Assembly (NCBI GenBank): GCA_007115705.1
Contig: QXEO01002114.1
Location: 1,488,001 to 1,552,000, forward strand
Direction of reading: 5' to 3'
DNA: 64,000 nt
Source: Dactylis glomerata
Lineage: Eukaryota > Streptophyta > Magnoliopsida > Poales > Poaceae
Below are positions 1 through 8,559 of this stretch, one piece after another. Under the pieces are notes generated by a model. That model made no database searches, was not told the DNA's origin, and saw nothing but the letters and a program-made list of their open reading frames with translations. The position numbers and the translations under genes were made by a program. The stretch's first letter is position 1. Every line of letters starts with the position of its first letter.

Positions 1-1
1 T

Positions 2-583
2 GATGGTGGCAGCTACACAAATGTTGTTAGCAAGAGTTTGGTGGATTCTCTATCATTGCCAACATGGAAGCACCCGCAGCCACATTGTGTTGAGTGGTTG
101 TATAATTTAGGGAAGCTGAAAGTCACACATAAGGTGCGCCTGAAATTTTCAGTAGGTAATTATGAGGACACAGTGGTCTATGATGTTTTGCCTATGGATG
201 CATGTCATGTGCTGCTAGGACGACCGTGGCAATTTGATAGGCGTTCCACTCATGAAGGCAGGTCCAATGTTTATTCCTTGTGGCATAAGGGGAAGCGTCA
301 TGTGTTGCAGCCTATGCTCGATAAGGATATCAAAGTGGACGTGTTTGCTGCACAGAAAAAGGTCCAACACATTCATGCGAAACCGAGGACGGTTTCCTTT
401 CAAGTTGGGGGGGATGATAAGGGGAGCATAGCTACTACTCCTAATATTTTCCAACCTCCTTATGTTCTGAAGCTTGGACAATTCTGCTTTGAAGTGCCTC
501 CAGAAGATGATGTGAAGCCCAACTTTCGTACACCTCCAATGGAGTTTCATGTTCGCCGAGGCGCTGCAGCCAAAAATATTTAG
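2..583 (+). CDS. Gag-protease polyprotein, C-terminal part (element A, 5' truncated by window)
   Basis: The reading frame is open from base 2 to a TAG at 581-583. It begins at the aspartic-protease-like active site, which reads DGGSYTN rather than the usual D-S/T-G, and continues through a CDVLP-like strand and the conserved LLGRPWQFDR block. The last 56 or so codons lie inside the 3' LTR (from 415) and include the motif DDVKPNFRTPP. At the position where the sister copy G carries a premature stop, this copy has a leucine codon (about 307-309), so this stretch is intact. No RT or integrase follows. The product would act as a structural and maturation protein in virus-like particles; whether the protease is active is not known. 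Confidence 0.8.
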   Translation, partial: DGGSYTNVVSKSLVDSLSLPTWKHPQPHCVEWLYNLGKLKVTHKVRLKFSVGNYEDTVVYDVLPMDACHVLLGRPWQFDRRSTHEGRSNVYSLWHKGKRHVLQPMLDKDIKVDVFAAQKKVQHIHAKPRTVSFQVGGDDKGSIATTPNIFQPPYVLKLGQFCFEVPPEDDVKPNFRTPPMEFHVRRGAAAKNI

Positions 584-1031
584 GTGTTCTATTTTAGTTA
601 AGTTCGCGTCATATTTTTATTTCAGTTTGGTTTTATTTGTGTTTGGGCCTGTCCAAAATCAAGTGTGTTTTGGCCATTTGGGCTTTTAGTTTGGTATGGG
701 GCCTAGCCCAGCCAAAGTAGCGTTCGGAGTCACCCATATAGGGTTATGGCAGCCGCCATTGTATCCTCAGACTTGTTATTTTCGAGCTAAGAAAGAGACC
801 AGAAAAGTCCCAATGTTTGGGGGCGCATATTGGTGTTTTTGATTGCTGATCTTTGAGATCTGATGTTATGCCATGCGTGGGAATTGATTCCGGTCAGTTT
901 TAACGCGAGGAATTGAAGAGAGATCAGTTTGATCTATTTCAGATTGAGTTCTCTTTTGCTATCTTGCTGTTCTATCGATCCCCGTGAAAGATTGGGCCTA
1001 AAACCCCTTCGGATCACGTTGATCCGTATCA
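415..1031 (+). repeat. 3' LTR of element A (617 bp)
   Basis: It starts TGATAAGG directly after a G-rich polypurine tract and ends GTATCA. It aligns along its whole length with the two 624-bp LTRs of element G in reverse orientation (43394-44017 and 46513-47136). The first 169 bases are protein-coding in the frame of the upstream ORF. Confidence 0.88.
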
Positions 1032-1587
1032 ACATCACTCCGGAGGCAGGCATGGTGATGAAGAAGGCCTCTGGTGGTGATTCCCCTCTCCGGCAGGGTG
1101 CCGCGAAGAGCTTCTGGACCCTCCCGATCTCGCATCAATGATGGCAGTGGCTTGTAGTATGTTTTCTGGAAAATTGATCAGGTGCTTAGGGTTTTCTCGC
1201 TGAGGAGAATATATAGGCGGAAGTGCAGCGTCAAGAGGTGGGCCAGGTGGCCCCACCACCTGGTGGCGTGGGCCAGGGGTAGGCCGCGCCACCCTATTGT
1301 GCGGCTGGCCCTTGGCTCCCCTCCGTCTCTGCTTTGGACTTCGTCTCGTGTCAGGAAAAATAGGAACTTCGGCTTTTGTTTTGTCCAATTATGAGAATAT
1401 TTCCTGTGTAGCTTTTCTGAAACACAAAAATAGCAGAAGACATGGAACTGGCACTGTGGCATCTCGTTAATAGGTTAGTTCCGGAAAATGCATAAAAATG
1501 CCACAAAGTCTAACAAAACACAAAGCAAATGGTGCATAAACAAGCATGGAGCATCAAAAATTATAGATACGTTTGAGATATATCACG
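1032..1587. repeat. Old LTR-like fragment
   Basis: This stretch has the look of the U5 end of a grass LTR: a GC-rich patch, an AT-rich end with short polypurine runs, and a terminal GAGATATATCA-like end near 1587. It resembles LTR termini I remember from Pooid grasses, but I cannot assign a family. Open frames here are short and look like chance frames in GC-rich sequence. Confidence 0.4.
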
Positions 1588-2009
1588 CCACTACTCTACG
1601 TAGACCACAGAAGACCGAAGACATACAGCTGTCCCACTCCTTGGCCGCATTGTTGCAACCCCTTCCCCAAGTTGACCTCGGCGCTATAAAAAGGAGGGGA
1701 GGCTGCCCCTTAGAAGGTTCTTCTATCTCCATCCAGTTAGAGCTTTATAGCGAAGACCTTGTAAGCCTCGCGAGGTGTCGCAGTGCAATACAAGAAGGCA
1801 GGAAGTAGGGGCTTTACCTCACCATGAGGGCCCTGAACCTGGGTAAAATCGGTGTCAATTTCTGTCGTGCGGTGCGCTCTCCGGCGTGTCGAGTCTTCCG
1901 TCGCCATGCTTCGTCGCTCTCTAGATCTCATGCGTACAGCCCCTGTGTTCGAATCCTTTGGGTCCTTCATGTGGTACCCCGTGTTCTTGCGACATGAAAC
2001 CCACTGACA
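1588..2009 (+). repeat. Second LTR-like fragment with a TATA-box-like site
   Basis: The sequence carries TATAAAAA at about 1685-1692 followed by GC-rich transcribed-region-like sequence that ends near GACAC at about 2007. The layout (TATA, short leader, cytosine-rich segment) is typical of the U3-R-U5 part of grass gypsy LTRs. There is no partner LTR in the window, so family and boundaries are uncertain. Confidence 0.35.
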
Positions 2010-3387
2010 CTATTTCTTCGGTAAGGGTTTAATATAGGGAAGGAAGCGGCCATGGCCAAAGAAACCAATCTTGTGTATAAGCTTCTTTGATATTTGTTCT
2101 TTGTTGTAGTGAACACATGCATTATAACCTGATGTCACTGTTCCAGACATAACGCCCAAGCCAGGATAATCATGGGTGCAATGCAGTACAACAACACGCA
2201 ACTTGAACGGCTCAGCTTCAAGTTGCAGCACATCCTGAGTAGAGACACCCTTCCATAGTTTTTGCAATTCTTCCACAAGAGGCTACATGAACACATCAAA
2301 ATCCTTTCCAGGATATGTGGGACCGGGGATGACTAAAGACAGTATGCAGTTTGACTGCTCGGTGCATGCCCAGGGTGGTAGGTTGTAAGGTGTAACAAGT
2401 ACTGGCCACATGCTATACAAGTTACTCATGCTACCAAATGGGTTAGATCCATCTGTGGCAAGGCCAAGCATCAGGTTCCTTGGATCAGTAGCAAATTCTG
2501 GATGTTTCATGTCAAATTTCTTCCATGCATCGCCATCAGTTGGATCTCTGAGTAATTCATCACTAGGCACGAGAATCTCTTTGTGCCATCTTGGTATAAG
2601 TGGAAAACATCCTCTGCAATCTTGGTACAAGTGGAAAATATCTCATAACCTTCCAAGGAATCTTCTTATTCTTCTCATCACCAGCTCTATCAACTCACCA
2701 TCTTGATTCCTTACATTATGGGAATACATCAGGTTTCTCATAATCCTTCCAGAATAGTACACAATTATTATTGCAAACATAGATCCTCTGATATCCAAGT
2801 CCCACTACCTTAATGTAAAACTTTATATCATATAGGGATTTTAGTAGTCCAGAATTAGGCATTGTCTTATGTAATATCTTCAGCTGGAAATCAAACGCAG
2901 TATTGGTGATCTTACCAAAGGCTTTGCCACAAAGTAATGACACAATCAATTTGAACATTGAGGAATTGGAATCTGGGTCCAGCTTGCACATAGCATCTTC
3001 CAACAGTTGAGTGAAAGGTGTTTTTCACCAAAACCATAGACCTTGCTTGCATAGGGGTACATGTCCTGCAACAAATGAATACACCATCCTCTAGATCATT
3101 CTTGAGGTGCATTCATCGTCAGGAGGATCATCACGAGCTAGAGGATCAATAACACCAGGCTGATGATCATATCCTTCACCATGATGATGCCAATAAATAT
3201 ATGTGCGTAAAAACCCATAAACTTGTAAATGCCCTGCCATTATACTTTGAGTGTGCTTCTTTAAGTTCATGCATTTCCTGCACGGGCAACACACTATGCT
3301 GTTGCCATAGTGAATTCTAACAAATTCTAGGAAGCGCTAAAGACCACTTTGAAATTTAGGTGAGAACTTGTTGATTGAGTTATCCAT
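2010..3387 (-). pseudogene. CACTA (En/Spm) transposase, TNP2-like, degenerate
   Basis: Three consecutive minus-strand blocks give recognisable pieces of the grass TNP2/Transposase_21 family. From the ATG at 3385-3387 there is an N-terminal cysteine-containing block (CCPCRKCMN, then a GFL...WHHHGE stretch) typical of the transposase-associated domain. Next comes a middle block ending LFWKDYEKPDVFP (about 2716-3003), and then the catalytic-region block with LGLATDGSNPFGSMSNLYSMWP, LPPWACTEQSN and VIPGPTYPGKDFDVFM (about 2283-2630), continuing as PLVEELQKLW (2010-2276). The frame is interrupted by in-frame stops (for example after residue 16 and at 2283-2285) and by shifts between blocks, and the C-terminal half is missing. 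CACTA terminal inverted repeats were not found, so the element ends are unknown. Confidence 0.8.
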
Positions 3388-3689
3388 CTTCTTTCGTCCT
3401 CCATCTCGTTGAGATCTACATATGGTTAGATGCTTTAAGATATACAAATCTAATCCAAGATACATCCGAGCAAACATATGTATTGGATATAAAAATGTAA
3501 AAGCCACATTATTTCATCAAACATACAATCTAAGGCAGCCTATTTGAGCAAACCAACTGAGTGCAAAACTGTGGTACGTTGCCAAGACAACGAAGAGAAC
3601 AGATCGTACTACTACTGCAAAGACAATGCCAAATAAGTGGAACAAACCAGATCGAGTGCAAAGCAATGTCAAATGGATCGGATCGAGTA

Positions 3690-4400
3690 GTGGAAAACAA
3701 TATCAACCGATTGATTTATCAAGTCAAATTTCACGGGCAGGTTCAAAAATAATAGCTGAGTAGCGAACATTCACGGGGAACAAAAATAAAATTCAGATAG
3801 CACACGTATTGTTCAGAGATTCAAACATTTGGGACCCACCCATCCACAACGTCCCTCAACCTTATCAAGTTTGAATATCAGGGGCGTGTTCAAAAATAAA
3901 ATCCAGTAGCCACCAGATAGCACACGTTTATTGTTCAGAGAGTATGACATTGGGGGACCCACCTGTCAGTAGAGTCCTCGACCTTAAGAAATTCAAATTT
4001 CATGGGTGGGTTTGAAAATAACAGCCAAGTAGCCAACAATGCAAGTGAAGAAAATAATTCAACATAGCACACATTTCTTGTTCACCCAACAACAGCGTTC
4101 ATGAACATTATCAACATTATAAATATATAGCACAAGTTTGTTGTTCAGAGAGGCTGACATCAAGGACCCACTGATTGCAGCAAACATTATCAACATATAT
4201 ATAGCACATGTGTGTTGTTCAGAGAGGCTGACATCAAGGACCCACCCGACAGCAGCGTCTATGAACATTATCAACATATATTGGAACATATAATCAAACA
4301 AAGAGGTCGACAGAACAGGTTCTAAAAAATAAAAGCAAGTAGCCAGCAATCAGGTGGAACATATAATTGAACGGGGAGGTTGACATCAGGGACCCATGGT
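3690..4400. repeat. Degenerate tandem array upstream of the CACTA transposase
   Basis: Five to six imperfect units share the blocks 'tagcacac/ag', 'ttgttcagagaggctgacat' and 'gggacccacc'. Unit length falls from about 115-120 bp (3769-4125) to about 75-80 bp (4126-4280), where the two copies at 4126 and 4200 are nearly identical. The array lies on the 5' side of the CACTA transposase and could be CACTA subterminal repeats, which normally bind the element's own proteins; this is an inference from position only. Confidence 0.55.
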
Positions 4401-4808
4401 CCAGACCATAGACTGTTGCATCCAGTAACATGAGCTTGGTTGCGGGAACGAAAAAAAGAAGTCTGCTAGAGACACTGACATCACGGCCCACAACCTAAAA
4501 AGGTTGGTCAAATTCCAAAATCAGACGTGATATCAAAAAATTGACATCTACCACGCACCGGACGACCATCTACCATGATTTGCCCTAATCTATAGCAGTA
4601 GAGGGCCTCTGAAACGAGAAAAAAGTGTTTCAATCTATCACAAAACCACCCAAAATCATTGTAGAAGGGGGGTCTTTAGTAACGACTGAAAGTGCCAGTC
4701 GTGGTAGATGGTCACTTTTCTTTGATGACGAGGATGGGATAGCCGACACTGCGCACAATTTCTCCCACACGTTGGGGATGGAGATTACCTTGGTCAGATT
4801 TTCCCCAT
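4401..4808. other. Unassigned stretch with a 12-bp inverted repeat
   Basis: No gene was recognised. A 12-bp inverted pair, gaccatctacca near 4563-4574 and tggtagatggtc near 4700-4711, may belong to the end of the CACTA element or to a small DNA element. The last part (about 4640-4808) may be decayed coding sequence upstream of the gag relic, but I cannot show it. Confidence 0.3.
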
Positions 4809-5100
4809 TTTGATGGAGATAATCCCAAATGGTGGAAGAAGAGCTACAAAAAGTACTGAAAATTGTGTAATGTGCAACAACATTTGTGGGTTGATTTCTC
4901 CACTATGCACTTCCGAGGCAATGCCACCCTCTGGCTTTAGACTTACTAGGCCCTGCATAGTATAGCTACGTGGCTAGAACTATGTGTAGGAGTTTTCGCT
5001 AAATTTAATAAGGACAAGTATGCTAAATTCATGGATGCTTTCTTGCACATAAGCAAACCGATAGTGTAGAAGAGTACGCACATAAATTTGAGGAACTCAT
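4809..5100 (+). pseudogene. Gag relic, N-terminal part, of old gypsy element M
   Basis: The frame starting FDGDNPKWWKKS, then LWVDFSTMHFRGNATLWL and LCVGVFAKFNKDKYAKFMDAFLHI, is typical of the capsid region of Ty3/gypsy Gag (retrotransposon gag domain). There are in-frame stops at two or more positions. The relic stops abruptly at the GAACTCAT before 5101. The other half of the same gag begins at 49488 with CTCATGCATAG and reads MHRILLYNHSYDE, so the two halves flank one large insertion with the duplicated target CTCAT (5096-5100 and 49488-49492). Confidence 0.7.
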
Positions 5101-5491
5101 TGTGACATCCTGGCTCAGGGCTTAACATGATTGATAGGATACTTATATCAACAAGGTATACCTTCTTTTCTGGAAGCTCATCCAAAAAAAACTCTAGGTT
5201 AAGCGTGCTTGGCCTGGAGCGGTTTGAGGATGGGTGACCGATCGGGAAGTTGTTCCCGGGTGCGCATGAGTGAGGATAAAGTGCGTGGAAAAGACTAGTG
5301 TTGATCTGTGGGGATTGTCTAGAGATCCTAGAGAGCGGTAATAGGCCCAGCCATGGGGTGGCGAGGGTGTTGCGCATGAGTAATGACAAAGTGCGCAGAA
5401 AAGACTAGTGTTGATTTTTGGGGATAGTCTAGAGATCCTAGAGAGCTGCCAGGGGTAACAGGCCCGGCCACGGGGTGGCGGGGGTGTTACA
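5101..5491 (+). repeat. Cassandra-like TRIM LTR carrying 5S rRNA-derived sequence, with an internal duplication
   Basis: The segment starts TGTGACATCC and ends GTGTTACA, and contains a 5S-rRNA-like block at about 5198-5264. Cassandra elements are terminal-repeat retrotransposons in miniature whose LTRs carry 5S RNA promoters. Its second half is present twice: about 5263-5371 and about 5372-5491, both starting GCGCATGAGT and ending GGGGTGGCG[A/G]GGGTGTT. No second Cassandra LTR or internal primer site is visible, so this is a lone, rearranged LTR. Confidence 0.7.
5198..5264 (+). promoter_or_regulatory. 5S-rRNA-like internal Pol III promoter segment
   Basis: The bases GTTAAGCGTGCTTGG (A-box side) and AGGATGGGTGACC...GGGAAG (C-box side) match the 3' two thirds of plant 5S rRNA. 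The 5' third of 5S rRNA and the gene's normal start are missing, so this is not a functional 5S gene, but the internal control elements are recognisable. Confidence 0.7.
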
Positions 5492-5652
5492 TTACGTTGA
5501 CTGTATGTTCGTGGCCTTAGAAAATGGGTTAGAAATAGGAAGACCATAGGATTGAAAATTTAATTTGATCTCTGTCTTTTATTTACTCGAATTTTCTTTC
5601 TAGTATTCTTATCATTTTTTTTGTTCTCACACTTTCCTTGTTTAAAATGTAG

Positions 5653-6488
5653 ATGGGAGACTACACTCATGTCGTCTATGCCCATGTCCTCTCTGATGAG
5701 CTTTTTAGTAGGCAGTTGGCACTTGCCGCTATTCAGTTAAACCTTCCCATGCCACGCTGCAGAGGAAGATTTTTGCCTAATGGAAGATGGGAGATAGAGA
5801 CTCTCATCCGAGGATGTGATGTAGTGCCTGACACAGAGGACATCACCTATACCATGGAGTATCCCGATTGGAATATAGGAGCTGATATGGCTATGTTGGG
5901 AGCACTGTCTCGCCTGTGCTACACATACCGTGATGAGATCCCACCTGAGTCGCTTTTCCGTCACTTTGCAAGACATGATGCTGAGGAAAATCATGTGGTG
6001 TTTGTTGATAACAGAGTGGATTTGCCTCTGCACACCCTTCATATGCAAGACATGGAGAGCCATGTTTTGGATGTTGAAAACATGCTCCAGGAGGAGATAG
6101 CGGAGACTGCGCAATCTAATGTGGTAATCAATCAGCTGAATGGTGAGCTACTTGCAGCACACCATGTTGTGGGAATCTTAGAAGGAACAGTTACCAACCT
6201 AGAGACACAACTTGCTCAGAAGGATACTCTCATAGCAGCAAAGGATGCGCAGATTGCAGCACTGCAGGCGCAACTGAACCCAACCCACCAGATGATGATG
6301 AAGGTGAAGCAAATGCTGCACAGGAGGATCAAGAAGAAGATGAGGATGAGGAAGAAGATCCTGAGGAACTGATCATCGACATTTCTGATGATGATGAGGA
6401 AGACACACCACCTTCCAAGAATACAAGGGGCCAGAAGCGCAAAAGGATGACCGCCAATGAATACATCCGGCTCTTTAAGAGGCATTAG
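5653..6488 (+). pseudogene. ORF0-like upstream gene of element B
   Basis: An ORF of 239 codons starts with ATG at 5653 (MGDYTHVVYAH...) just after a run of pyrimidines and an AG. It lies upstream of gag and shows no capsid or zinc-knuckle motif. Residues 1-110 look globular (LPMPRCRGR, DWNIGADMAMLGAL). Residues about 145-210 have the heptad pattern of a coiled coil. At about 6285-6300 the frame shifts: the alternative frame continues as an acidic Glu/Asp-rich tail and a basic KRKR stretch to TAG 6486-6488. Extra ORFs upstream of gag are known in some grass gypsy elements (for example RIRE3 and RIRE8). The role of the product is unknown. Confidence 0.6.
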
Positions 6489-6506
6489 GCCTATTCTAAC
6501 CTACAG

Positions 6507-8559
6507 ATGCCTCCACATCGTGCACATGACAACTCAGGCAACAACAATGATGTGCCCCTGGAATGCAGCAGATGTTGGAAGCTCATATGCAGGCTCAGAC
6601 TCAGTTCTTCCAAATGATGATGCAAATGATGAACAATAACAATAATAATAATAACAACAATGTGCCACCGCCACCTCCGCCACCACAGGTGGATATGCTC
6701 ACCAGGTTTCTGCGAGTACGGACAACAAGGTTCTCCAGTGCCCCTGAGCCCATTATGGCTGATGATTGGTTGCGCACTATCAACAAGGATTTGACCACTG
6801 TTGCGTGTACAGATGCTAAGAAGGTGAGGTTTGCTGTTCACCTACTTGAAGGACCTGCGTTATCATGGTGGGAGAACTTTTAGATTACACATCCCATGAT
6901 TGAGGTGACCTGTGATTTGTTCTAGCAAGGATTCCGCACTGCGCATATATCCCTGGAGTGATGGGACTAAAGAAGAGGGAGTTCCGTAACCTGCGCCAAG
7001 GGAATCGCTCTGTTGCAGAGTACATTGATGTGTTCAACAATCTGGCACATTATGCACCTGATGATGTGAACACTGATGCTTCCAGGAGAGAGAGGTTCTT
7101 GGATGGTATGAGTGATGAATTAGCTCTTCAACTATCTGTTGTTCATGCTCCTGACTATCAGACTCTGCTGGACAAGGCAAGAATTTTGGAGAACAAGCAA
7201 CAGCAAATTGAGGGCCGCAAGAGAAAGTTCAATCATGGTGGAACCCATTCAGGTTCTCATAAAAAAACTTGCAATTATTATGAAGGCAATGTGATGAGGA
7301 TATCCCTAAAACACAGCCATCTCCACCTACTGTTGATGAGCCTATTGTTGTTTCTCAAGATAAGTCCAATGACGAGATTAGGATTGGACCAATTACTCGA
7401 GCCCGTGCTAAGTTGTTACAACAGCAGGTGAATTCACTCCTCATTGAATCTGATATTTATCATAATGAGAATTTTATACTGCCTAAGTCTTTGTTCATAT
7501 GTATGATCAAGTTCATTGGAGAAGAAGGGGTTCGAGGGAGCGAGGAGATGCAGCACATGGAGCACGACGTGGTGATCAAGCAAGAGAGCACGAGGGAGGA
7601 GAGGGAGGCCGGCGCCACAAGCATGGAGGACATCACCACGTGAAGGAGATCAAGTCTACATGAGCACGAGCACGTGCTGGTGCACTAGGACTGCCTACGA
7701 CATGATGTCTACACATCTAAGGCGCGCCACACACATGGCCTGCGTGCCAAAATTAGGCCGAACCCATATGTGGGTCGGTATGTACCCGTTTTAGTCGAAC
7801 TGAGTCAGTTTGGGCCCAAACCAGGCTGGTTTTGGGCCAGGTCAACGCGGAGGACGCCTGACCACCTATAAGTACCCCTAGGCGCCCCCTCAATTAGGGT
7901 TAGACCACGTTTAGACTAAAGATATTTTGTTGAACTATTGTAAGCTTTCATTTGAATACCTCTGCACCAATTCATCTAGATTTGGTGAGATACTGCTGCA
8001 AGTTTAGAGTGAGGTGTTGTTCCACTGGGAATTAGTAGATTGCAAACTACCGTTTCATGGTCGACGGCTACGTGCATAGTGGAGTCGTGAATATCCTACA
8101 AAGTTTGAGGGCTGTTGCATTGGCATCACGGTTCAAGCGAGGAGAGTTCATTGGTGACACCAATTTATCCCCGACATTCATCCGCTGCCATCATCATCAT
8201 CGCGTCGCTCATGAGAAGATCGGGCCACCCCAAATCACAATGGTAGTTCTAGAAATAGACATGGAGGCCAAAACCACCATTCACATAGAGGGAATGGACA
8301 TCAGCACCACAGAGGAAATGGCCACAAGGGACACAACAATCACAACATTGGGAGAGGAAATGAGCATAACCATAGAGGCAGCAATGGCGGGAACAAGAAT
8401 GACTTCGTCAGGAAGGATCTTGGCTTGGTGGGGTGCTACAAGTGCCACAAGTTCCACAAGAATGGGCATTATGCAACTGATTGCCCTGAGAAGGACAATG
8501 GAAAAAAGCCAAATCCATTCCAGAAGGGGCATGTGAATCATGTCAACATGGAGGAAGTC
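6507..8559 (+). pseudogene. Gag of element B, broken and split by a solo LTR
   Basis: The likely start is ATG 6507. An asparagine run (encoded by about 6634-6662) and a proline run precede the capsid region (DDWLRTINKDL, LLEGPALSWWENF; then GVMGLKKREFRNLRQGNRSVAEYIDVFNNLA to about 7230). Breaks are a shift near 6550, TAG after WWENF at 6881-6883, further stops to about 6958, and a shift there. A solo LTR (7292-8237) with CAATG duplications interrupts the linker. The frame resumes at 8239 (NGSSRNRHGGQ...) and ends with a zinc knuckle at 8434-8484, whose spacing is CX2CX7HX4C instead of the normal CX2CX4HX4C. The product would be the capsid/nucleocapsid protein. Confidence 0.75.
7292..8237 (+). 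mobile_element. Solo LTR of the C/H family in gag of element B (946 bp)
   Basis: It starts TGATGAGG, ends CAAATCA, and is flanked by perfect CAATG duplications at 7287-7291 and 8238-8242. It aligns with the LTRs of elements C and H, including the coding motif IGPITRARAKLL at 7384-7419. Only one LTR remains and no internal region, which is the expected product of recombination between the two LTRs of a full insertion. Confidence 0.9.

Larger units (their letters stand above)
1..1031 (+). mobile_element. Element A: 3' part of a non-autonomous gag-protease LTR retrotransposon
   Basis: The window opens inside the protease-like part of a retrotransposon ORF and continues through a polypurine tract (about 404-414) into a complete 3' LTR ending TATCA at 1031. 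The sequence closely matches element G at 43394-47136 (minus strand), which shows the whole structure: LTR, leader, gag-protease ORF, LTR, and no reverse transcriptase or integrase. The 5' portion lies outside the window, so the target-site duplication cannot be checked; the five bases after the LTR are ACATC. It sits in older LTR-like sequence. Confidence 0.85.

Noticed and set aside
4690..4715. CACTA terminal inverted repeat near 4696
   Set aside because: CACTTTCAG on the minus strand is reminiscent, but no matching inverted copy or 3-bp duplication was found on the other side.
5198..5264. A real 5S rRNA gene
   Set aside because: Only the 3' two thirds is present, with changes, inside an LTR-like repeat; the 5' part and tandem gene context are missing.
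5653..6372. Host gene between Cassandra LTR and gag
   Set aside because: Its position directly before gag of B and within the B boundaries fits an element ORF0; no intron, promoter or host-gene similarity was recognised.
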